Below, in pieces: positions 54,311 to 64,000 of a stretch of 64,000 nucleotides of DNA. The translations under genes and the position numbers were made by a program. The stretch comes from Strongylocentrotus droebachiensis (taxonomy: Eukaryota > Echinodermata > Echinoidea > Camarodonta > Strongylocentrotidae), in the NCBI GenBank assembly GCA_035222895.1, contig JAVYIG010007181.1, forward strand, positions 41,911 through 105,910, given 5' to 3'. Below the pieces are notes generated by a model. That model did not search any database and was not told the origin of the DNA. It saw nothing but the letters and a program-made list of their open reading frames with translations. Within the stretch, counting starts at the first letter, position 1; every line of letters starts with the position of its first letter.

Positions 54311-57036
54311 GTCATCTGACACTCTATACTACTATTCTTGGTAGTGTGTATACCTTTCTGCTCCACGTTAAACTCTAATATGGGCCGATTGTTTAAATAT
54401 TATATTGTTTATCATGTAATAACTACACAAATGAGAAGATGTCCATTCTCTCGATATATTTTGTGATTATTTTCTCTTTGATATTTAAACAAATAATTGG
54501 TAATGCAAAATCAAAGAATAACAACGATTACAGACACACTGTAAGTGTTGAAAGCTTTTTCGACTCATCGTTCATGGGCTTTACTCTAATGAGTGCAAGA
54601 TGAAACCCTTTAGTACGTCAGTATTCGTTGCTATACTCTTTGATTGATATTGCATTCGTTTGTGTGTGCATGTCACAAAGCACATACTGAATATTATATC
54701 ATACTTTAAAGGTACTATGTCCCATTTGCAGGCCGAAAAAATGAAAAGGTTGAATTCCAACCGCATTTGAGAGATAATAATAATTTAGAACTTCCCTAAA
54801 AAAAAAGGGGGGGGGGGCTTGAAAATGTCTTTTAATTGGAAAATAACGACTATTAGTTGTCAAATCGACATAGAGCCATTAAGTAATAGTCTGATTTTAA
54901 GACCATTGTACCGAATGGTTGTACGTTTTATGCTGCGCAAAGATTCAATCAGTTTAATTTTGGCTATTACAAGAAGTGGGTTATTGATGTAGACAAAATT
55001 ATGCTCATGGACCCTTTACAGCTCATTTTATGTATGTTATTACCAAAGAAGAAAAAAAAGCCAGTCAGTCACTCAATAGTCTGACAGTGAAGTCTAGCAA
55101 GTAAGCAGGTTTCCTTGCATAATTTGAATATTAGGACACTGCTAACCTTTTAAATTTCACAGATAGGACATACATGACATATTCATAATTCCTGCAAAGT
55201 TCTACAGAATTTGATGTTGGCTGCAAAAGGGACATAGTATCTTTAAGCAAAAAAAAAGTGTTTCACTTGAAATTGATAAAATATTGATTAACTGAGGTAT
55301 TAAAATGTTAATTTTATTTGTACTTATAGTTCTTGATTTTTAATGTCGATACTTTTTATCTTTGAATGAATAAATAATTAATACTGACTTTGTAAATAGG
55401 CCCCCATTGTACAAAAAGCTTTTTAGCTTTCATGGGTCATCCTGTCTTGTTTTCATTTTATAATATCATATTAGTCTTCGTAGTTATGCTATATACATTG
55501 AACTTGACTAATACACCAATTAACATTTCTTTTAAAGCCTTATTCAGGACCATGGTGTAGATATTGCTGCATTCCATTACAAATTCCTTCGTGTTCATTT
55601 TCACTCTGTCTGGAAAGCCATATAATTGAATGCTCTGGAGGCTGATAATATGACAGATTAGTTTGCTATGATGACTGTAGAGAAGAACAATAATATTAAC
55701 ACAAAGTAGGCTCATTTCAACCGCCGGAAGTACTGTTTCTTGACTAGAAATCCTAAGTAATGTAAGAATATTATGATATACAGTCATTATGTAAACGTTT
55801 ACTACAGTTCTGTTATAATTAGCAATTTCACTTTGAATAAATTTCAAGTAAATTCGGCAGTTTACTTTTTCTTGATAATTGCCGCCTCAATTAAATTTAA
55901 TTTAGTTTAGTTAAATTCAATTTCAATTAAATTAAATCTATACAGACCATCGATTTGTGACGTGGAATTATGAATATCTTATTATGCATTTTATAACGGT
56001 AGAAAGAGAATGGGGTATGATAGAATTATGTTTATCCTATGATATATTGTAGAAAAGATGAGGGTATTAAACCTTGCTCTGGTTATGCTAGTAGACATTC
56101 GTGGCAAACCAAGGGAAGAATCTGGAGAAAAACATCATTTTAATGTTTCCCCATCGTATGAAAAATTGCTTACCAGTTGATATGTTTATAAGAAGATGAT
56201 ATCAAAGACATTTCTTGTATACTTGAACGACCTTTAATACTTGGGGACTATTTTCCTTTTCCCGTTCTTTTATTTCGTTTCTAAAAAAGAATGTTAAGAG
56301 AAGGGGGAGTCTGATAACCGCATCTCGATGGGCAATTGTTGTTAGTTGGTGTTTTTGGTGAAGTATAGTTATTCAGCTTTTAATCACCTTTTTTTTTTTT
56401 TTAGGTAAATGGGCATTTTGCGGTGAAATAAACAAATACGTAGAAAGCACTTGTACCAAATATGACCCCCAAATATCCACAGATCTTTTTCACATAGAGA
56501 CGTCTCACCTTTAGAATGATTACGGCCAAAGCAATGGAGGTGCTTCACGATTACCTCTTGTTTGTCCTGTTGTAAAGAATACTTCCTTCTGTGTATCATC
56601 AAGGAGTTTTAAGAGATGGAGACATGTCTAGCTCATTCCCTTTGTACCATATTTGATGCCGCATGTCAGGCATGTGCTTAACTGGATCTTTATGAAGATA
56701 CGTAGACAAAAGATTCTTTCCTAGCTGCAAACTAACGAGCCACTTAAAAAAAAGGGGGAAAATGCCTTTGTAATGATAATTACTTTTCGCTACCACTCGT
56801 CTGATAATACGAGCAGTACACAGTGCTTACCTTTACAGGAGGCAAGCGAAAGAAAATGGAGCAAATTCCCTGAAATATTAATCAAAATTACTCGACTGGG
56901 CATGTGTGGGCACTAATCTGACATAATTACATCATAAAGAACTGTACTTGAAGAATTCACTTTATATTTTCGTGAGCCGGAAGTAATCGGAAAAGTGTCA
57001 AATTGCAGGTTTTAGGATTGTAAATTTCACTATTTT
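54311..57036. other. 3-prime flank of TRIM copy 2
   Basis: Counterpart of 20482-23262 with MITE 54706-55246 inserted. No gene seen. Confidence 0.6.
54706..55246 (+). mobile_element. TTAA-flanked MITE, family B, copy 2 only
   Basis: TTAA on both sides; termini AGGTACTATGTCCC and, inverted, AGATACTATGTCCC. The unoccupied site is at about 20983 in copy 1, so it moved after the duplication. 541 bp with no coding potential. Confidence 0.7.
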
Positions 57037-57286
57037 CCACAAATCATAACTGCTATTTTTATGTTGATTATTGACGTCTAGGTGAGTTGTTCGCTTCCTG
57101 TGAAATTTGTATATTGTGTGTATTTTTAGTCTGCCACCGATTATATGAATCTGGATTAGCAATAATTGAGTAGCAATTATTGTGGATTATTTGTTTTGAT
57201 TATCCATATTAAATTCTTGATATTTAATTGCACATCCTAATTGTTTGATAGTGTGGTTTTTTCTCGTGAGATCGTAAAGTTAAGAG

Positions 57287-58063
57287 TTAAAGGCCAAGTC
57301 CACTCAAAAAATAACTTACTTTCAATAGAAGCAGAAAAATCAGACAAACCAATCAAAAAAAAAGTTTGAGCAAAATCGGATATCTAATAAGAAAGTTATG
57401 AATTTTTGAAAAAGTCTGTAAAACTATGGAACAATGAAAATCACATGACAAAATGGAAATTTACTCATGAGTCTGTGACGTCATGTCCTCACTATCTACT
57501 AATTGTTTTCTTTATGTTGATAATATAAATGTCCTATTACCCCCCTAAGAATCTAATTTCTTCACACCAGCATCCAAGTTAGATTGATAATAATATGTTT
57601 TTGTGTGGATGCACTAAATATAGAGTATTTTTTTTCAGTTAAATCATGAAAAATGTGACTTTTGATAAACTATTTAGATACAAATCAATAATTATGAATA
57701 TACAATACAAATTTTCAAAGTTCATAAAAGCTTTTGTGCAATGTCATGCACGCAATATGATACAAATCATATAACCTGGGCAAAGGCATGGGGAAATCAA
57801 GTTTTGGGGGATAAAAAGAGAAATTAATGGGATTAAACTATATAAAGCAATTGATAAATAGTGAGGACATGACGTCACAAACCGATAAACAAATTGGCAA
57901 TTTGTGTAGTGATTTACATTGTTCTATAGTTGTACAAACATTTTTAAAAATTCATAACTTTCTTATTAGTATCCGATTTTGGTCAAACCTTTTTTGATTG
58001 GTTTGTCTGATTTTTCTGCTTCTATTGAAAGTAAGTTATTTTTGAAGTAGACTTTTACTTTAA
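57287..58063 (+). mobile_element. TTAA-flanked MITE with about 120-bp inverted termini, family C
   Basis: Bounded by TTAA at both ends. The arms (AGGCCAAGTCCACTC... and its complement ending near 58059) match for over 100 bp, including AAGTAAGTTATTTTT and TAACTTTCTTATTAG. The interior is AT-rich and non-coding. Lies just beyond the end of duplication copy 2. Confidence 0.7.
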
Positions 58064-58129
58064 AAACCCCTCGGGGAGTTCGACAACACTATACACTGAT
58101 CTTTGTAATAATTCTACATTTCTAATAAT

Positions 58130-58450
58130 ATATTTTCCCGGTTTAAAAATGTTCTTTCCAGAATTTTCTGTACAATCAAGTTCCTTTTATTTTATTACCA
58201 TTTTCTTTTCAAACTACAAGAAATAACGAGTTGATTTTTCCCTTTTTCTAACCATTTTCCCCTGGAACGGATGAAAGCCCCTTTACATTTTTCAATTAAA
58301 AATTTATCAACCTTATTTTGAACATCTTTTAACTCTTTGCATATTTTCTTCAGTGGCCAGTGGGGTTGTTATTCATTTCCTTTTGCAATAAACAGTATTT
58401 ATTTTCTAAATCTTCATAAATCAATCTTTATTCTTACTAATTTCTTTTAC
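58130..58450 (-). mobile_element. Non-LTR retrotransposon remnant (EN-RT linker)
   Basis: Minus strand reads, with frame breaks, KCKGAFIRSRGKWLEKGKN, resembling the conserved stretch before the reverse transcriptase in L1/RTE-like LINEs. Upstream on that strand a further AT-rich part (to 58650) may be its continuation. Highly decayed. Confidence 0.45.
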
Positions 58451-58857
58451 ATATTTCATAGAAGATTCTTAGATTTTCACTTAATTGACACATTTCCCAT
58501 TTCATCAGTGACCTTTCTAATTATATTTGAGATATTTTCTTTATACACTGTATCGTTTAACAATCGATTGTATATTTTCTAATAACCTCTTCCACGTTCT
58601 TCCTCTGAAGTTTTTATTTTATGAATAATTTATAATGCTAAATAAATGCTAAATAAATTTGTAATAATGCTCGATCATAGTTCATACATGTAATATCATT
58701 ATATTTTCTTTGTTTATTTTTTGACTCGGCGATACCATAAGTGAATGGCGTTAAGGTTGTTCGTAACATTCAGTTGATCCTAACGTGTTGAATAGCGAAA
58801 TTGTGAAGTCCTGTAAAGATCACTTGGAACTTGGAAGCTACACTATTAAAATTCATC

Positions 58858-61800
58858 ATGTCGAAACGCCTCAAAGAAATTATCTTACGAAATCATTACA
58901 AGCCGACTGAGTACATAAACATGAATAAACCACTGGCACTGAGAGACAGAGTATCACTGAAAAAGACAAAACCAGAAGGTGAGTGAACTGTGCTGTGGTT
59001 TAGCTCCATTTCAGAGACGGTACACAGTCGTTTTCTGCCCCGCTTGTCCTGGGGCGAAGGCAGGCGCACGCATGGTGCATGAAGGCCGATGATAGAAAAG
59101 CTGAAGCTAAAGTTACTGACTTGTGGCTGATAGTTTTACTTTAGCCTTTGCCTTTGGTCTACTCTAGGTCTAGACCATTATCTAGATCTTACTTATTTAT
59201 TGTTCAGAACCTGGTTTGTGCTGATCAGCTGGCGCTTGCTAGTGTAGATCTAGGCCTAACTGTTAGACCTAGACCTAGTCTACTTTCGTATCCATATTTT
59301 TAGCAGTTTCATACCCATTCTTAGCAAAGGAATTTTAGCCAAATTTTGTTGGCGCTTGTTCAGAAGCCTATCCAAAAGTTCACCTGTAACTCCAGCGTGG
59401 AGATACCCTACTAGATCTACTAAAACATATCCAAAATGAAGTAAATATTCATTAAATGTCTAAATATAAAAGATCATGAGTTAAAAGTTGTTATGTTTAT
59501 TACCTGTTTTGTGTCAATTTTCTGTCTATTTTTTGAGTATTTTTCGGACAAACGTTGATATTAGTATACACTTTTTCACAGGTTTCACGGCAAACCACTG
59601 CACAATATAAGTGCATACCGATGTTGGGTTGCGGGCGGGCGCGCGCCGGTGTGAAGTTATCTACCGTAATGAGGAATTGAGACATTACGGTAGAAAACTC
59701 CACGCCGGAGTTACGGGTCAAATTTTGGATAGGCTTCTGAACGAGCGCCATTTTTTTACTAAGCATAGATGATGGAGCGATAGTATAGCTCTGCACCTCA
59801 AACTGAAACTATCAGTCAAAAATTTGCAAACTTCTCGTATCGTTTATGGTATTAAGCGCATGCCAATACCATAAACCATACAAGAAGTTTGCATAATTTT
59901 GTACTGCTAGCTAGCTTCAGTTTGAGGTGCAGAGCTACAGCGTAGAGACGATACTGAGCGAGGACGTCGAGATCGAAGCCCTTAACAGAGGCTTCCCGAT
60001 TTTGGATATAATCCAAATTCAGGTGGAAAATGTGATATATGATTATGATTAAAATAAGTACAAAATTGGGCTAAAATTCCTTTGCTAAGAATGGATATGA
60101 AACTGCTTAAAAAATGTATACAAAAGTACACTAGCGCTGATCAGCTGATGTGTGAGTGTTACGTGTGGACACGTATTACTATTAGATTCTCAATTGAAGT
60201 TTGTGAAAAAGGAAGACACAATTAAAATGTAGATGTTCATCCTTGAGTAGGCCTATATGCCTTTGACTTAACTTTGACTCTTAGTTTTGAAGTTATGTCA
60301 GTGCATTTAATGATGTAGTTTGAAACACTCATGTGAATTTTATCTGAAATTTTGTTTATGGCATGATGAAAAATCATGACGTACATGTACATGTAAAAGT
60401 CATAATGAATAAAGCATTTGTAACCAAAAGTTTAGCTCTCAATTTGGCAATACAGAGGTGGCAAATTATATTGATCAGGATTAGGTACATGTAGGGTGTA
60501 GTCTACACTTGGGGCCCGTTTGTTTCAAGACACAGGCCCCAGTATGTTGTTAGCTGCACCATGGATCGCACCATAAATATTAAGACAGATAATTTGCTGG
60601 CTGTAACAACAGATTATAACCTTGCAGCTATGGTGATGTAGAAAATAAAATGTTTTTACATCTTGTTCATACTTCTACCTGTATTTCTCATACATTTTCA
60701 GCTGCGACCTGTATCACCGAGATGGCAGTATTAATGTCATGCTGGAAGCAGCATGATTTCACTGATGCAGATTGTTCAGACGAGATAAACCTCTTTAACA
60801 AATGTTTGGCAGATTCTGAGGTAAGTTGTCTGTTCAAGTGCATGTATATGAGTTGACAACTTTTGGGTTCCAAACAGACTCGGACAATATTTTGCACAAG
60901 CCCGAGAGAGAGAGAGCATTTCTTGTTTAAAGGTAAAGACCAGTAATGGTCATGCGATTGCATTGTGAAAGAAACGTTGTGGAATCGATCAGAAAAGTTT
61001 GATCATCTAGCATCTAGCATCTGCAAGGTTCTGGAATCATCAAAATGATAAGAAATTTGGCCCATTCTTCGTAAAGTTACAAGCACTATACACAGAAAGA
61101 TGTATATGGGACTACCCTATATCTCTCACACGACCATGAGAGAAACAAATTTACCAAATATATGAATTAGTAGGCGGTTTCCCGGCAAATTTTTTATCAT
61201 CATGTATTAGTCAAAACATATTCTTTCACATGATTGGTAATGAGAGCTTCCATTTCATTTTTTGAAATTGGGGCGTTTCCAATACTGGTCTTTACCTTTA
61301 AAGCAAGTCATATCTTCTACTTTCCGAATCCATTGGTCAATCATGTTTTTCATAAATGTCTGCAAAAGCACTATTCATTATGCATATAGCAAATAACAAA
61401 AAAGTACCGGTAGATTCTAAATAAAATTAACAAAAAATTAAATAAGTACCGGTAATGAAAACAAAATATTGAAAATATAAATTAAGATAAAAGAGTGGTC
61501 TGGAAGAAGAGCTCTGGTTCATGTAAAACGTAAACAGTTCTCGTAAAATCTTAAGACATGAAAATTATCTCAGAAGTGTCGTAGTCGAGTGGTTTAAGCA
61601 CTTGACTTGAAGTTCAAAGGTCGTGGTTCAATCCCCGATATTGGCACTGATGTCCTTTGCCAAGGCATTAATCTTCATTTGCCACGCTCGACCCAGGTGA
61701 GGTAAATGGATACCTGGCAGGAATTAATTCCTTGAAATGCTGGAGCGCTGTAATGGCAGCTAGGCTAAAGCCGGGGTAATAACTAAAGCGCCCTGGAATA

Positions 61801-62889
61801 AAATTTTAGATAGACGGTGCTATAGAAATGCCGATAATTAATTAATTAAAACAAGACTACAGTAAACAAACTACAAAAAACCAACAACAAACCAACTATC
61901 AAGAATGAAGATGCTGATTATTTTGTCATTTTTATGTTTACCTTCAAATGATGACTTCAAAGTCTTTAAAATTTGAAATGAGGGCCATTGACATATCTGT
62001 CAATAGTGTAGTATAACTATAGAAGTGTGCTCACTTTGAATTTACTCTTATCATAAACTTGAAAATTAAAATCTGTCCATTGCCTATATATTTCAATAGT
62101 CGAGTTATCTCGTTTCTCCAAAGTCCATTCTGATGTAGTAAATGGGTACGTCTTGAAGATAAATTTCTTGCAATGTGCCACTAAAACAGGAATTAAAGTA
62201 AAGGTAGCAATATTTCAAAAGTATTTTCAGAGAGATGATACATGTTTTACTGTGTTATATGCTACATGAATATAACTATTTATTATATCCACCATACCTT
62301 ATCTTTTCAAAAGCGTTAAATGATGAAACATGTTGTAATGTCTTGTACACCATGCAAATACAATTACAGATTATTATTATTACTACTAATAGAATGTAAG
62401 CACTTTGAGTCTGAACATGTTTAAAAGTGTTAACTCATAGCCTGCCATAAGGCTGCATGCACGCTATCGCTATGCTGCTTCGTACATGCGAGAGAGCTAC
62501 CTATTGAGTGCCATGTGCGTGCAAGGGCGCTTTCGTAATAGCAGTTATTGTTCATGCTCGTTGGACTGTGCTGTGTGTTTTGCACTCGCCATTCATAGAA
62601 CCATCGCGTTAATCAGATTATCTCCTAAACAACCTGGCACGGGGGGATTTTGGGCTTGGCACACTGGGGATTAGCCCTGTGGCATGATAAGAGTTAAGCA
62701 TCATACTGATCCAAAGACAGATTTTTTTTTACAGAGTATTTATTGTATCCTTTGCATTTCATTTCCTTTCTCTGACAGCTTGTAAAGAGGGAAGCAACTC
62801 AGGCTGGGAAAACAGGGACAGCACAGAAACTCACCAGCAAACAAATCAATGAACTATTATGGAAGTACCCTCTACCCAAGCAAAAATGA
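58858..62889 (+). CDS. CHCHD1: Small mitochondrial ribosomal subunit protein mS37 (CHCHD1)
   Basis: Three coding exons: 58858-58978, 60702-60820 and 62779-62889 (stop TGA), joined with phases 1 and 0 through GTGAGT/TTTTCAG and GTAAGT/TCTGACAG, giving 116 residues (human protein 118). Exon 1 is basic (MSKRLKEIILRNHYKP; NKPLALRDRVSLKK). Exon 2 carries the twin CX9C pair, C-ITEMAVLMS-C and C-SDEINLFNK-C, and the signature ATCITEMAVLMSCWKQHDF, very close to the vertebrate protein. Exon 3 is a basic helix ending LLWKYPLPKQK. The twin CX9C motif is oxidised by the MIA pathway in the intermembrane space in related proteins; mS37 acts in the mitoribosome. Lies outside the duplication and shows no lesion. 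Intron 1 holds a cluster of inverted repeats; intron 2 holds a SINE. Confidence 0.93.
59208..60150 (+). repeat. Nested inverted repeats in CHCHD1 intron 1
   Basis: Several pairs face each other: GCAGTTTCATACCCATTC (59302) with its near-complement at about 60090; CAGAAGCCTATCCAAAA with TTTTGGATAGGCTTCTG (59715); CTACCGTAATG with CATTACGGTAG (59661-59694); GAGGTGCAGAGC (59923) with GCTCTGCACCTC (59789). A foldback element, probably several nested. Confidence 0.65.
61574..61852 (+). mobile_element. tRNA-derived SINE in CHCHD1 intron 2
   Basis: Head GTCGTAGTCGAGTGGTTTAA (A box) and GTGGTTCAATCC (B box), then CAGGAATTAATTCC, GCTGTAATGGCAGC and GGGGTAATA as in the other SINEs of the window. Confidence 0.75.
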
Positions 62890-64000
62890 TGAAAGTCTAT
62901 GCGTGCAAGGAAATCAGAAACATTTAGAAACAGTGAGAAACTTTGACAAACTTAGAGATCATCAGGAGAGTCAGAATTGACACGAGTTGAAGACTGGCCG
63001 TGAGTTGAGGTGGCATCAAGCTGATGTGGCTGATTTGACCCTAAGAGGTGGCTTGGTGTTGATACAGGAACCTTGAAGGAGCACTACTTCGGTGGATTCT
63101 TTTTAAAACCAAAGATTTCAAGTCTACTGTCTTGGTAATGATGGAAGGAATATTGAGAGAATGCAGTGGTACATGTGTTTGCAAATTGAAGATACAGTGA
63201 AAAGCAGAAGGCTGTCAACTGATTATTTATCTAGAGAAGAGAAGAAGGAATATTTCATTGCTGAAAGCCAGAAGGGTGTTAACTCATATACTTTCAGACA
63301 GATATAATGCCCCTTCTGGCTCTCAACAGACAGTTTATTTGTTTGGGAATACTATTATTCAAAATTCTCCCAGCAAATGCACCTATGGTAATAATCCTTC
63401 AACAACTTACAGTATGCCACATGATTTATCATGATAGCCTAACTAAACCCATGCAGGGCGAAGTATGACTTTGTTCCTCTTATTTCATTAACACCAAATT
63501 AAATAATCTCTTTGTATACTCTTGGTAATCTCTGGATATAGCACTTGCTAATCATAGTGATACCCTAAAAAAACATTAACCCTTTCCTTACTGGAACCTG
63601 GTGGTCCCTGTGTTAAGCCTATGGGAACCTGGTGGTCCCTGTGTAAAGCCTATGGGACCTATACAATTCAGCAGTCAATGGGTTAAAATAATTTTTCGCC
63701 TGATTGAAATTAATGAAAAGAAGTCATAATCTATATGGGCCACATGGCAGCTGTTGCACAGCAGAGCCCTGTTGCACAAAACCTACTATTGATGGTAACT
63801 TTGCCATCAATGGTAACTACCATGACAACCATGATTTTAAAGGGCTGTTGAGCCCTGTTACTATGGTAGTTGCCATGGATGGTTTCAATCAATGGCCCTG
63901 CACTAGTGTGATATGTTATAAAAAAGTGAGATATTGATATTGTAGACAATGATTAAAACATTGTGCTCCTTTAAAACTTCAGGTTTTTTCTGTTAAGTGT
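62890..64000. other. 3-prime region of CHCHD1 and flank
   Basis: Non-coding. Contains a two-unit direct repeat with GAACCTGGTGGTCCCTGTGT (63595-63660) and an imperfect inverted repeat around 63780-63890. No second gene recognised; no clear AATAAA shortly after the stop. Confidence 0.5.

Larger units (their letters stand above)
33069..57036 (+). repeat. Large segmental duplication, copy 2
   Basis: Second, direct-orientation copy of the block at 1-23262. It carries the channel gene, the head-to-head TRIM-like gene and the 3-prime flank. It is slightly longer because of copy-specific insertions, for example 36363-36742, 38358-38804, 48794-49818 and 54706-55246. The left border cannot be fixed, because copy 1 runs off the window where the last channel exon would be. 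Confidence 0.95.

Noticed and set aside
55458-55847. 129-codon minus-strand frame in the TRIM copy 2 flank
   Set aside because: The matching sequence in copy 1 (about 21320-21720) does not keep the frame, so it is not under coding constraint.
63704-63949. Overlapping open frames on both strands at the right edge
   Set aside because: Lie on an imperfect inverted repeat (GATGGTAACT/AGTTGCCATGGATGG type); likely a repeat, no domain.

Overview
This is animal (metazoan) nuclear DNA, most likely from an echinoderm and probably a sea urchin. The reasons are spliced genes with GT-AG introns, an apparently intronless Toll-like receptor gene of the type greatly expanded in sea urchins, a TRIM-like RING/B-box/beta-propeller gene, dense tRNA-derived SINEs and MITEs, and long simple repeats and homopolymer G/C runs. 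No bacterial-style operons, rRNA genes or CRISPR arrays were seen. The species cannot be fixed from sequence alone.

Layout. A block of more than 23 kb occurs twice in direct orientation: copy 1 at about 1-23262 (it runs off the left edge) and copy 2 at about 33069-57036. Each block holds a TRPC-like cation channel gene on the minus strand (copy 1: 582-13497, last exon outside the window; copy 2: 32673-47124, complete) and, head to head with it, a two-exon TRIM-like gene on the plus strand (copy 1: 15818-20481; copy 2: 50159-54310). The spacer (23263-32672) contains a TLR gene on the minus strand (28655-31324) with one in-frame stop, an orphan exon at 24630-24811 and retroelement debris. To the right of copy 2 is a normal-looking three-exon gene for the mitochondrial ribosomal protein CHCHD1/mS37 (58858-62889, plus strand).

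State of the genes. Nearly every gene in the repeated, immune-flavoured part carries one specific lesion while the rest of its frame is open. TRIM copy 1 has a stop at codon 7. TRIM copy 2 has a 29-bp deletion in its second B-box. The TLR has one TAA in the middle of its LRRs. A 37-nt candidate exon of the channel lies on the wrong strand in copy 1, and in copy 2 it lies on the right strand but has lost its acceptor AG, with a possible 3-nt in-frame shift to a neighbouring AG. By contrast the C-terminal TRIM exons are fully open in both copies and differ mainly in short clusters along the propeller.

The two copies act as before/after pictures for transposon insertion. Several MITEs, SINEs and larger terminal-inverted-repeat elements are in only one copy, so they inserted after the duplication. 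Three different MITE families here are bounded by TTAA, as expected for piggyBac-type transposition.
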